Part shown: positions 1 through 6,797 of the stretch, piece after piece
Layout of the letters: the number at the start of each line of letters is the position of its first letter
Position numbering within the stretch: the stretch's first letter is position 1
DNA from: Candidatus Bathyarchaeota archaeon
GTDB lineage: Archaea > Thermoproteota > Bathyarchaeia > Bathyarchaeales > Bathycorpusculaceae
Reading direction: 5' to 3'
Assembly (NCBI GenBank): GCA_013388895.1
Contig: JACAEK010000054.1
Coordinates: forward strand, 1 to 41,100
Length of the DNA: 41,100 nt
The notes under the pieces: model-generated
Seen by the model: the letters and a program-made list of their open reading frames with translations, nothing else
Told to the model about the DNA's origin: nothing
Databases searched by the model: none
Translations under genes and position numbers: made by a program

Positions 1-201
1 GAAAAAGGCGCGGTAATATACAGCAAGGGCAGAATTGTGGGCGCCACTGGCTTATTATTGGGACTCGCAAAAGAACGCAACATGGAAGGCGTGTGTTTGC
101 TAGGCACGACGACTGGTTTTAGGGCAGACCGTGGAGCAGGCTTCACTGTTTTCAAGTTTCTAATGAAAGCATTGGGCAATGAAGTAAAGGAAGGGTTATA
201 A
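1..201 (+). CDS. PAC2-family protein (proteasome assembly chaperone-like), C-terminal part
   Basis: The window opens inside this gene; the last 66 codons are present, in frame from base 1 to a TAA at 199-201. The visible part has a glycine-rich strand-turn (GRIVGATGLLLG), then LLGTTTGF and a polar helix, which is the usual end of archaeal PAC2-domain proteins related to proteasome assembly chaperones and described as ATP-grasp-like or PAC2 proteins. The role in archaea is not settled. The 5' part lies outside the window, so length and operon are unknown. The family call rests on a short stretch and is therefore moderate. Confidence 0.6.
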   Translation, partial: EKGAVIYSKGRIVGATGLLLGLAKERNMEGVCLLGTTTGFRADRGAGFTVFKFLMKALGNEVKEGL

Positions 202-225
202 GAGAAAAAGCCAACTTACACGTAA

Positions 226-480
226 ATGGAATGTGGAAGGATGACTGAGAAAGAAAGCGAAACTAAAGCTCATAGCAAGTTGGCTTTAACCTCAAAATTC
301 AGGAAAACGATCTTAATCGTACTTGCAGCTCTCTTTACTTTTTCAGGACCCTACGTGGTTTTGATGCTGAGCCGTGCTCTTAACTTGGACTATGCTATTT
401 CGATGGTTTCAGGGGTTGCCATTTTCATAGTTGGATTAGTTCTCATTTGGTATCTGATTAGGAAAAGGGTTATTTATTAA
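226..480 (+). CDS. Small two-helix membrane protein, unknown
   Basis: I do not recognise this 84-residue protein. It has a polar, charged N-terminus of about 28 residues, then two hydrophobic helices (about residues 29-50 and 57-76), and ends in a basic tail (LIRKRVIY), so both ends are probably cytoplasmic. Two starts are possible, ATG at 226 or ATG at 241. A TATA-like stretch (GTTATAAG) at the end of the preceding gene sits about 25 bases before 226, which favours a leaderless start at 226. It follows the PAC2 gene by 24 bases but need not share its transcript. Confidence 0.6.
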   Translation: MECGRMTEKESETKAHSKLALTSKFRKTILIVLAALFTFSGPYVVLMLSRALNLDYAISMVSGVAIFIVGLVLIWYLIRKRVIY

Positions 481-578
481 GCGAATTCGGGAGTTTGTGC
501 CTCAGATACCCCAGGGTGCATCATCTTTTTCAGCAAAGCGAGTTCTTCATTGGCATTTATAAAATGTTTGAAAGAGCG
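477..578 (-). pseudogene. Possible short gene remnant
   Basis: On the minus strand an open frame of 33 codons ends with TAA at 477-479, overlapping the stop of the preceding plus-strand gene. It reads as a normal soluble protein tail (NEELALLKKMMHP, then QTPEFA). The frame is closed by a stop just upstream and has only internal TTG/ATG codons. It could be the decayed end of a lost gene or chance; I cannot assign a family. Confidence 0.2.
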
Positions 579-615
579 TTAAAAATCGTTCGGTTGTGGG
601 ATACAAGTTAGAAAA

Positions 616-630
616 GCATATAAAATATGC
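616..630. promoter_or_regulatory. Palindromic TATA region, probable promoter/operator
   Basis: A perfect inverted repeat, GCATAT-AAA-ATATGC, contains a TATA-like core (ATATAAAA). The ATG at 648 is about 27 bases from the centre of this core, the usual archaeal distance to a transcription start, so the message may begin at that codon. The first protein made looks like a ribbon-helix-helix DNA-binding protein, which would suit autoregulation by binding over the TATA box (inference). Confidence 0.45.
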
Positions 631-647
631 TAGAGGATATAACAGTT

Positions 648-1244
648 ATGCAAGAGGACAAAGAGAAAAAACTCGAAGAGCTGATGAAGAAAAGCGACGA
701 ATCCGCAAAAAGAACCACAATAATTCTGGAAAAAGAAGAAAGAGAATACATCGACTCACTAATCAGAGAAGGAAAAGAACCAGGTATAAAACCGCTCATA
801 TCAAAAATGCTTGATGTTTATAGGAGTATGATGATTTATGACTGGCGTTTTCCAGGCGAATATTATTGTGGCATAAGCCGCATAGCCTTCATAAACCTTG
901 AACTCGTTAACATCCTGATCAAATACATTCCAGAAGAAAAATGGCGCGGAATCGGAAGAGAAATGGGTGAAGCCACAAAGGTTTCCATGGAAACATCTCT
1001 TGGCATTCAAACAACAAACCCCGAGAGGTGGCAAGAAGTTTTGAAACGCCTAAGAATTCAAGGATTTGGCGACTTCTACTTGAAAGACAAGTATATTCTT
1101 ATAAAAACGCCCTACATTGATTACACAGATATGCTGGCTGGCTTTTTAGAAGGCTTACTTAGTACAGAATTAGACATCAAAACGTCTTCTCCGCCATTTG
1201 TTTTCGAAATCAAAGAAAAACCAAGTTCAGCGACAAATGAATGA
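648..1244 (+). CDS. Ribbon-helix-helix-like protein with unknown C-terminal domain
   Basis: A protein of 198 residues, or 205 if the upstream ATG at 627 is used. I prefer 648 because the 627 ATG lies inside the palindromic TATA element. After a charged leader comes a segment with the strand-helix-helix pattern of ribbon-helix-helix DNA-binding domains (RTTIILEKEEREYIDSLI, then a helix ending in LDVYRSMM). The remaining 130 residues are a mixed alpha/beta region ending in a helix (DMLAGFLEGLLS) and strand that recall the end of V4R ligand-binding domains, but without cysteines. The function is probably regulatory, with an unknown ligand. It may autoregulate. The family assignment is inference. 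Confidence 0.6.
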   Translation: MQEDKEKKLEELMKKSDESAKRTTIILEKEEREYIDSLIREGKEPGIKPLISKMLDVYRSMMIYDWRFPGEYYCGISRIAFINLELVNILIKYIPEEKWRGIGREMGEATKVSMETSLGIQTTNPERWQEVLKRLRIQGFGDFYLKDKYILIKTPYIDYTDMLAGFLEGLLSTELDIKTSSPPFVFEIKEKPSSATNE

Positions 1245-1297
1245 ATCGAACCTCAAAAAACGTGGATATACACAGCAGAAATAGTAATTCGAAAAAA

Positions 1298-1302
1298 GGT
1301 GA
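1298..1302 (+). promoter_or_regulatory. Ribosome binding site GGTGA deciding a TTG start
   Basis: GGTGA lies five bases before TTG at 1308. The GTG at 1299 overlaps this site, so it is more likely part of the ribosome site than the start codon. A TATA-like GGATATACAC lies at about 1263-1272. Confidence 0.5.
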
Positions 1303-1307
1303 GGCAA

Positions 1308-2369
1308 TTGTCATTAGCAGTTCATGAAGCAATGCTTTATGAGCGATTAGAGAACAAGAAGGTTAAGTGTAATTTATGTGGAAGGGGATGCCTCATCAAC
1401 AGTGGGGGAACAGGCTTCTGCCTTGTGCGAAGAAATGAAGAGGGGACACTTTTTTCGCTTGTGTATTCTAAGGCTATATCTGCATGTGTGGATCCTATAG
1501 GAAAAAAACCTCTTTCACATTTTAATCCAGGTTCTTCAGTTATGTCCATCGCCACAATGGGTTGTAATTTCCGCTGTCAGTTTTGCGACAATTGGATGAT
1601 AAGCCAAGAAAAGAAGATAACTGGTAAGCATTTTCCTCCTGAAGAGGTTGTTAAGGCTGTGCGAGATAATGGTTGTCATGGTATAAGCTACACTTATACT
1701 GAACCGACAATATTTTTTGAGTACGCCTATGACACGGCGAGGCTTGCTCACCAAGTGGGATTTTTTAATACTTTTGTGACAAATGGTTACATGACGCCTG
1801 AAGCGGTAAAAACTATAGCGCCGTATTTGGATGCTGCAACTGTGGACTTTAAAGGTGGAGGAGACTCTGAATTTTACAGGGTTTTTTCCTCTGTTTCGTC
1901 TGTTGAGCCAATTTATGAGTGTTTGAGGGAAATGAAGAGAAACGATATTCACGTAGAAATCACGAATTTGGTTATTCCAAAGATAGGTGAATCATTAGAG
2001 AGTGTGGGAGCACTTGCTGGTTGGATAGGGGATAATCTTGGTAGAGACACGCCTTTTCACCTATTGCGTTTTCATCCTGATTTTCAGTTGACAACGATTC
2101 CGTCTACTTCAATTGAGGCTTTGGAGAAGGCGTATGTTGTTGCTAAGGATGCGGGGTTGAATTATGTTTATGTTGGGAATGTGCCTGGGCATCCTTGTGA
2201 AAGTACGTATTGTCCGAGTTGTAATGAGTTGGTGGTTAAGCGTTTTAGTTTTGAGGTTACGCGGTGGAATTTGACGAGGGACATGTGTTGTCCGGTGTGT
2301 GGGAGGGAGATTCCGATTAGGGGCAGGTTGCATAAGAGTGGATGTGCTTATCCTTATGCTTTGTTTTAG
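1308..2369 (+). CDS. amrS: AmmeMemoRadiSam-type radical SAM enzyme
   Basis: Radical SAM protein of about 353 residues, related to pyruvate formate-lyase activating enzymes. From the TTG start, residues 1-60 hold the family's N-terminal cysteine motif (CNLCGRGC, C21/C24/C28). The core 4Fe-4S motif is at C86, C90 and C93 (GCNFRCQFC followed by DNW), and SYTYTEPT follows. The last 60 residues add further cysteines (CESTYCPSC and CCPVCG), a zinc-ribbon-like or extra cluster-binding tail. In other genomes this family travels with AMMECR1 and Memo proteins; neither is seen in this window. The substrate is unknown. A 55-base repeated element begins directly after the stop codon. Confidence 0.85.
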   Translation: MSLAVHEAMLYERLENKKVKCNLCGRGCLINSGGTGFCLVRRNEEGTLFSLVYSKAISACVDPIGKKPLSHFNPGSSVMSIATMGCNFRCQFCDNWMISQEKKITGKHFPPEEVVKAVRDNGCHGISYTYTEPTIFFEYAYDTARLAHQVGFFNTFVTNGYMTPEAVKTIAPYLDAATVDFKGGGDSEFYRVFSSVSSVEPIYECLREMKRNDIHVEITNLVIPKIGESLESVGALAGWIGDNLGRDTPFHLLRFHPDFQLTTIPSTSIEALEKAYVVAKDAGLNYVYVGNVPGHPCESTYCPSCNELVVKRFSFEVTRWNLTRDMCCPVCGREIPIRGRLHKSGCAYPYALF

Positions 2370-2372
2370 GGC

Positions 2373-2428
2373 TGTGTGCGCGTGTGCAACGCTGTTAGGC
2401 CCCTCTATTAGGAGCCAAATATGTTTGG
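2373..2428 (+). repeat. Dispersed 3'-end element, copy 1
   Basis: About 55 bases directly after the amrS stop match, in reverse complement, 6282-6338. The best-kept block is GGCCCCTCTA followed by TAGGA and CCAAATATGTT. Identity by eye is about 80 percent over the whole length. This copy contains a small hairpin (CCAAA-tatg-TTTGG) and runs into a T-rich stretch, so it may act as or near a terminator. Both copies sit immediately downstream of a stop codon in the orientation of the gene they follow. Confidence 0.7.
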
Positions 2429-2435
2429 GTTGGTG

Positions 2436-2449
2436 TTTTTTTCTTTTTT
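2436..2449 (+). terminator. T-rich terminator after amrS
   Basis: Two T runs (seven then six T) follow the hairpin of the repeat element about 65 bases after the amrS stop. T-rich tracts are the usual archaeal termination signal. Confidence 0.45.
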
Positions 2450-2505
2450 GAGTATTGTCTGATGTTTGGTTGTAAAAATTTATTAGTGTTTGAAGAGAGA
2501 ATGGA

Positions 2506-2934
2506 ATGCTGGAGAGCATGTGTAGTCCTGTTACGTTGACTGTTGCTTGGGATACAGTGTTGAGTCTTGACGTTGACCTGGGCGAGTCCAGCTTTCAGCA
2601 TATCATTTCTGGACATCTCCTAAGCGAAAATGAAGCTGTTATTGGCAAGGCTGTGAAGATTTACGTTAATGACACTTTGAGGGCTGAGGCTTCTACGAGG
2701 GAGGTTTATGGCGACTTCACTTTAACGCTTAATCCGCCATCAATAGACAACAAGCCAACAATCTACAATATTCAGGCTGTTTTTGAAGGCGACAATCCAC
2801 AGAATGCCTCGGCTTATGCGTACACGCCCAACGGCACACGCTACGCTATATGCACTACCGTCCAGTATGGATTCAAGCCAGCCACAAACATAACAACACT
2901 CAAAACGTATGCAATTAAGTTCGTCTATTTGTAG
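2506..2934 (+). CDS. Ig-like domain fragment of a surface protein
   Basis: A 142-residue reading frame with an Ig-like beta-sandwich pattern: alternating strands with the typical segments NEAVIGKAVKIYVND, YGDFTLTLN and YNIQAVFEGD. Such domains occur as repeats in large exported archaeal proteins. Here there is no signal peptide, no stalk and no C-terminal anchor, and the end (KTYAIKFVYL) runs into the promoter of the next gene. I read it as a detached piece of a larger gene, probably decayed, though a small genuine protein cannot be excluded. It sits between an element repeat and a radical SAM gene in the most plastic part of the window. Confidence 0.45.
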   Translation: MLESMCSPVTLTVAWDTVLSLDVDLGESSFQHIISGHLLSENEAVIGKAVKIYVNDTLRAEASTREVYGDFTLTLNPPSIDNKPTIYNIQAVFEGDNPQNASAYAYTPNGTRYAICTTVQYGFKPATNITTLKTYAIKFVYL

Positions 2935-2948
2935 CCAGAAAGGTTTAG

Positions 2949-2958
2949 TGTATAAATT
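2949..2958 (+). promoter_or_regulatory. TATA box for the second radical SAM gene
   Basis: TGTATAAATT lies about 35 bases before ATG 2990. With the usual spacing of about 25 bases, transcription would begin near 2978-2984. This supports 2990 rather than the in-frame ATG at 2909 as the start, since 2909 lies upstream of the box. Confidence 0.5.
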
Positions 2959-2989
2959 GGTGTTTGCGTTATTTGTTATTGAATGGAAC

Positions 2990-4081
2990 ATGTGGACGCT
3001 TCTGCGGCCAGATGCCAAATCAGTACTGAAGGATAAAGGGGCTCAGGCAAGTTTAGGTAGGTATTTTGCTGTTGTGCAGAATGACAAGTTAGCGAAGTTT
3101 ATGATAGCCAAAATGATTCCAGCAGGGTTCAGCGAAAACGATTCTTTGGAGGGGCTGTGGCAAAAACACGCAGAGCTCACAATAGAGTTTTACAGAATTG
3201 AGAGAGAAGTTGACGAAGGGCGTATAGAGTGGAAGGAAATGCAGATTCCAGAAAAGTCTTTTTTGGATTTGAAGGTTGAAATTGCAGGTCGCATTCTTCG
3301 TAATTGTCATTTTTGCGCTAGAAGATGTGGAGCAGATAGGTTTAATGGCAAGCTGGGCTATTGCAGATGTGGCAGAGAAATAACTGTTTCAAGTATTTTT
3401 GAGCATGTTGGCGAGGAGCCTGAGCTTGTGCCTTCCGGAACCATTTTCACAATGGGCTGCACGATGCGTTGTAAGCATTGTCAGAATTGGACGATTTCGC
3501 AGTGGATGGAGAACGGTGAAGTTTACAAGCCAATGGAACTAGCCAAAGAAGTTGAAAACTTGCGCAAAAATGGCTGTAGAAACGCTAACCTTGTAGGAGG
3601 AGAACCTACTCCTTGGCTGCAGCAGTGGTTTGAAACCTTCAAACATGTAAAAGCAAACATTCCAGTTGTTTGGAATTCGAACAGCTATTATAGCCAAGAA
3701 ACAGCCATGCTTTTAGCAGGATTCGCAGACGTTTATCTTTTAGATTTTAAGTATGGACCAGATGATTGTGCTGAAAAGATTTCTGATGCGCCAGACTATT
3801 GGGAAGTCTGCACACGTAATCATCTTGAGGCTAAGAAATATGGTGAACTCATAATTCGAGTTTTGGTTCTGCCGAATCACTTGGAGTGTTGCACGAAGCC
3901 GATTATAGATTGGATAGCTGAGAATCTTGGCAGAGAAACCAGAGTCAACATTATGTTTCAGTATAGACCAGAATGGCGAGCTCATGAGGTCCCAGAGCTT
4001 CGGCGAAGGCTTACACGAGATGAGATGGAGAGGGCTGTTCAGTTGGCTAGAGCAGCAGGATTAGTTAACTTCATAACATAA
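2990..4081 (+). CDS. PflX-like radical SAM protein
   Basis: Radical SAM protein of 363 residues in the broad group of pyruvate formate-lyase activating homologues. An N-terminal helical region of about 100 residues precedes the motif CHFCARRCG (C106, C109, C113) and the GKLGYCRC segment, both characteristic of the uncharacterised PflX group. The 4Fe-4S radical SAM motif is at C157, C161 and C164 (GCTMRCKHC, followed by QNWTIS). VGGEPTPW supplies the SAM-binding GGEP. The substrate protein or molecule is unknown. It lies near amrS but is separated from it by a repeat element and a gene fragment, so the two are not obviously one operon. The frame is also open upstream to ATG 2909. Confidence 0.8.
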   Translation: MWTLLRPDAKSVLKDKGAQASLGRYFAVVQNDKLAKFMIAKMIPAGFSENDSLEGLWQKHAELTIEFYRIEREVDEGRIEWKEMQIPEKSFLDLKVEIAGRILRNCHFCARRCGADRFNGKLGYCRCGREITVSSIFEHVGEEPELVPSGTIFTMGCTMRCKHCQNWTISQWMENGEVYKPMELAKEVENLRKNGCRNANLVGGEPTPWLQQWFETFKHVKANIPVVWNSNSYYSQETAMLLAGFADVYLLDFKYGPDDCAEKISDAPDYWEVCTRNHLEAKKYGELIIRVLVLPNHLECCTKPIIDWIAENLGRETRVNIMFQYRPEWRAHEVPELRRRLTRDEMERAVQLARAAGLVNFIT

Positions 4082-4168
4082 CCATCAACGTGGTTTTAGC
4101 AAGTAGAAAGCGAAATCTATTTCTCAAGGCATATTCACTTCATAAAGGACAGAATAGAGTGATAAAAA

Positions 4169-4375
4169 ATGCCATATTGTCCAGAATGTGGTGGCGAAAT
4201 GCACTACATAATAGCCACTAAGCACTATGTTTGCAAAAGTTGCGGGCTTTCTGTGACACAACAGGAATTGATGGAGCTTAGAGAGAAGCTTAGACCATCT
4301 TTCGAGACTGATGAAGACGAACAGGAAAAACGGAAAAAAGAATACTTAAAATGGTGGCTTAGCAAGAAAAAATAG
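4169..4375 (+). CDS. Small zinc-ribbon protein
   Basis: A 68-residue protein beginning with a zinc ribbon (CPECGG, then CKSCG; four cysteines at about residues 4, 7, 22 and 25). A charged helix follows, rich in Glu, Asp and Lys and ending KWWLSKKK. Such small ribbons in archaea are often nucleic-acid or protein-binding adaptors. No specific role can be given. The start ATG directly precedes PYCPECG. It stands alone between the PflX-like and CinA-like genes. Confidence 0.75.
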   Translation: MPYCPECGGEMHYIIATKHYVCKSCGLSVTQQELMELREKLRPSFETDEDEQEKRKKEYLKWWLSKKK

Positions 4376-4469
4376 CCGGAGGCGCAAAGCCTTTTAGGCG
4401 GTAAGTTAGCGAACGGCATAAAAAGGATAAACTAATTCTGTTTTAATGCAAATTTGGAAACGTGAAATA

Positions 4470-5294
4470 ATGAGCCAGCAACAAATGGAAATTATCTCTA
4501 TCGGTAACGAACTATTAATCGGGAAAACGTTGAACACAAACGCATATTGGATGGCTAAGCGCGCCACGTCCTTAGGAATAATGGTGAAACGAATAACTAT
4601 AGTAAGCGATGACGTTGACGAAATTGCAAATGCTGTGTGCGAAGCTTTACAGAGGAAACCACGGTTCATAATCACGACAGGCGGTTTAGGTCCAACTTTT
4701 GACGATAAAACTTTGGAAGGAATCGCCAAAGCCTTGAACATCAAGTTAGAAGTCAACGAGAAAGCTTTGAAGATGGTTAGAGAAAAGTACGAGGCTTTTG
4801 CTAAGGCAGGGCGAATTGAAAAGGCTGAGTTAACTCCGCCACGGGTTAAAATGGCAAAACTGCCGAAAAATTCTGAACCTTTGCCGAATCCTGTTGGCAC
4901 AGCACCAGCCATGATAATAGACGTCCACAAAACATTTTTGATAGCGTTGCCTGGTGTCCCATCAGAAATGGAGGCAATTTTTGAACAGTCTGTTGCGCCT
5001 TTACTCGGAAAAGAAGCAGGTGAAAACATGTTTTTTGAAACAAGCATCTACGCAGATGATGTCATGGAGTCCGTTTTGGCTCCCCTAATTGACCAGACTA
5101 TGCACGACAATTCTTATGTTTACATTAAGTCTCATCCGAAAGGCGAAGAGGGAAAGCCTCATATGGAAATTCATTTTTCAACAACTGCGAAAGATTCCAA
5201 AACTGCTAAAGACCGTTTGGGAAAGGCGATAATTCAGCTATCAGAGTTGATAGAGAAAAACGGCGGAAAAGTCAAAGCAAAAAAGAGGAGCTAG
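4470..5294 (+). CDS. CinA-like molybdopterin-binding-domain protein (NMN deamidase-related)
   Basis: The protein begins with the CinA/MoaB-type fold: MEIISIGNELLIGKTLNTN, then FIITTGGLGPTFDDKT, which carries the GG(L/T)GPT and DD residues of the MoCF-like pocket. A PNPVGTAPA segment and LPGVPSEM, both typical of the CinA N-terminal domain, follow. At about 275 residues it lacks the separate C-terminal amidase domain of bacterial CinA, as archaeal members usually do. Annotated relatives are called nicotinamide mononucleotide deamidase-related, but the activity is not certain without that domain. I chose ATG 4470 (MSQQQMEI); an upstream in-frame ATG at 4446 would add eight residues. Confidence 0.8.
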   Translation: MSQQQMEIISIGNELLIGKTLNTNAYWMAKRATSLGIMVKRITIVSDDVDEIANAVCEALQRKPRFIITTGGLGPTFDDKTLEGIAKALNIKLEVNEKALKMVREKYEAFAKAGRIEKAELTPPRVKMAKLPKNSEPLPNPVGTAPAMIIDVHKTFLIALPGVPSEMEAIFEQSVAPLLGKEAGENMFFETSIYADDVMESVLAPLIDQTMHDNSYVYIKSHPKGEEGKPHMEIHFSTTAKDSKTAKDRLGKAIIQLSELIEKNGGKVKAKKRS

Positions 5295-5310
5295 ATGATG
5301 TTGCGTAGGT

Positions 5311-5330
5311 ATTTTTGATTTCTTTTTTTT
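5311..5330 (+). terminator. T-rich terminator after the CinA-like gene
   Basis: A run of five T and then eight T follows the stop codon by about 17 bases, consistent with archaeal T-tract termination. Confidence 0.5.
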
Positions 5331-5409
5331 AGATTTGCCACATTATTGTCATTTTTGTGCATGAAACACTTATCTAACTTATGCATTTGTATATGTAGAG
5401 ATTGTTTAG

Positions 5410-6012
5410 ATGAAACGTGCAGCTTTGATGGATTGGCTAAAACACAATCCTGTTAAAGTGTTTTTGCTTATTTTAATACTTGTAAGCGCATCAGTTGCAG
5501 CAGTTTTTGTGTATTCAGAATTATTATCGCCCAAAACAGTTCCATATGCTTTTGTTGAGTCTTTTCCTTTGAGGGTATCAATTGAGCTTAGTAAGTCGGA
5601 GTTTGCGGTGGGTGAGGCTGTTGCAATATTATGCAAGTTCAGAAACATTGGTAATGAGACAATTACTGTTATTTTCCCAGGAGGATGGCATTATTATGAC
5701 AGAGAAGACAATCATCACAAAGTCTATTTTAGATTCTTTATCACAGATGTGAACTGCACTGTGGTCTACCGGTGGGGTTACGACACAGGAGCAACAGGGG
5801 CGTTAGAGTATTATACTATGGATTCTGGCGCAGAGAGAAGCACCCTGTTCTACTGGTACCAAGAACCTGAGTATGCTGAAGGCGCCCAAGTGCCCTCAGG
5901 CAAATATAACGTAAGAGCAGTCATGCCACCTACCGGCGGAGTCTGGATAAACGACTGGCATACACAGAAAATTAGCTTGGAAACTCCTTCAATACAATTC
6001 ACAATCAGATAA
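5410..6012 (+). CDS. Exported BsuPI-like domain protein
   Basis: A 200-residue protein with one N-terminal hydrophobic segment (about residues 17-38) after a positively charged start, so a signal peptide or membrane anchor. The rest, from about residue 50, looks like the beta-sandwich of BsuPI-type domains: IELSKSEFAVGEAVAILCKF, then RNIGNETITV, a GGWHYYD turn, VVYRWGYD, and a closing PSGKYNVRAVMP. BsuPI was first known as an intracellular proteinase inhibitor of Bacillus, but many members are extracellular adhesion or accessory modules. The likely location here is the outer face of the membrane, with unknown function. Confidence 0.6.
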   Translation: MKRAALMDWLKHNPVKVFLLILILVSASVAAVFVYSELLSPKTVPYAFVESFPLRVSIELSKSEFAVGEAVAILCKFRNIGNETITVIFPGGWHYYDREDNHHKVYFRFFITDVNCTVVYRWGYDTGATGALEYYTMDSGAERSTLFYWYQEPEYAEGAQVPSGKYNVRAVMPPTGGVWINDWHTQKISLETPSIQFTIR

Positions 6013-6344
6013 ATGGCGGTGGTTGGAACCGGCTAAGAACTTTGTCTCAATAGTATCGTTGCTGTCTCTCGTTTTGTTTTCTGTTTTTTCTTGCCTACCT
6101 ATCCACGCGGTTGAACAGTGTGGCACAACCACACACAACAGCCGCATAGAAAACCTCACTGTAACACCAAACTAGCCAAATAGCTCACACATGCTTACTA
6201 GTTTATCAAGAGAAAAGGAAACTCGACCTATCCATAAGGAAAGTCTAGCATTCTCACAGGGCCATTCCCGCCCTACAACTCCGAACATATTTGGATCCTA
6301 TTAGAGGGGCCTAGAAACGTTGCACGCACGCACACACAACCAGC
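6013..6344. other. Gene-poor stretch with a possible secreted-protein remnant
   Basis: This 330-base gap has no full gene. On the plus strand a short frame from TTG 6027 to TAG 6171 reads as a signal peptide (LSLVLFSVFSCLPIHA) followed by about 22 residues and then stops, which looks like the broken start of an exported protein gene. The remainder, 6175-6280, shows nothing I can name. The end holds the second copy of the 3'-end element (6282-6338). Confidence 0.4.
6282..6338 (-). repeat. Dispersed 3'-end element, copy 2
   Basis: Read on the minus strand, this copy begins six bases after the stop of the membrane protein gene at 6345 and matches 2373-2428. It has the same GGCCCCTCTA, TAGGA and CCAAATATGTT blocks, with a GT-rich lead-in (GTGTGTGCGTG). 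Unlike copy 1 it is not followed by a T run, so a plain terminator does not fully explain it. Confidence 0.7.
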
Positions 6345-6797
6345 CTAAACTCGCCCATATTCTGCTTTTTCACTCATATAGTTTACCGCTTGCAAAACAG
6401 ACTTTGCAAGTCCCAACAAACCAAGAAGTGTGGCAACTGCCAAAAAGAAACGAAGATCCACCATCAAATTTATGTTTTCAAATGTCATACCAAAGATTCC
6501 GCCACCTAACGAGATAATCAAATAGCCAATCACGAACAGCGCTTTAGCCACATTGAAAAAATATTGAAAAATCGTCCCAGACGCAAGGTCTCCGACAATC
6601 ATCAACACTATGTAAACCATAACGAAGGCTTCAATCATCTGCTGTAAACCAGGCACAAACTCTGAAACTGGAGCCAAAAAACTCCACAAAAAAAGGTAGA
6701 TTACGTAGAAAATAATAGCCTTCGCTGTTGCCTTTATCGCCTTAAACAGAAAGTTACGATGCGTCTTCTTTGAGTTATGGTTATTATTGTTAGCCAT
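6345..6797 (-). CDS. Four-helix membrane protein, unknown
   Basis: A 150-residue integral membrane protein with a short polar, asparagine-rich N-terminus (MANNNNHNSKK) and four hydrophobic segments at about residues 20-45, 50-70, 77-100 and 112-138. I do not recognise the family. It is the third gene of a minus-strand cassette (8141 to 6345); its start overlaps the end of the preceding gene by eight bases, so the two are probably translated together. The partners suggest a membrane or cell-surface complex. The 3' end runs directly into a dispersed repeat element. Confidence 0.65.
   Translation of the reverse strand: MANNNNHNSKKTHRNFLFKAIKATAKAIIFYVIYLFLWSFLAPVSEFVPGLQQMIEAFVMVYIVLMIVGDLASGTIFQYFFNVAKALFVIGYLIISLGGGIFGMTFENINLMVDLRFFLAVATLLGLLGLAKSVLQAVNYMSEKAEYGRV

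Noticed and set aside
596-814. Basic open frame overlapping the ribbon-helix-helix-like gene
   Set aside because: It is a frame-shadow of the real gene: low-complexity Lys/Arg/Asn composition, no family features and full overlap with a better frame.
4406-5047. 213-codon frame opposite the CinA-like gene
   Set aside because: Antisense shadow of a recognised gene; no start signal and Ser/Phe-rich composition.
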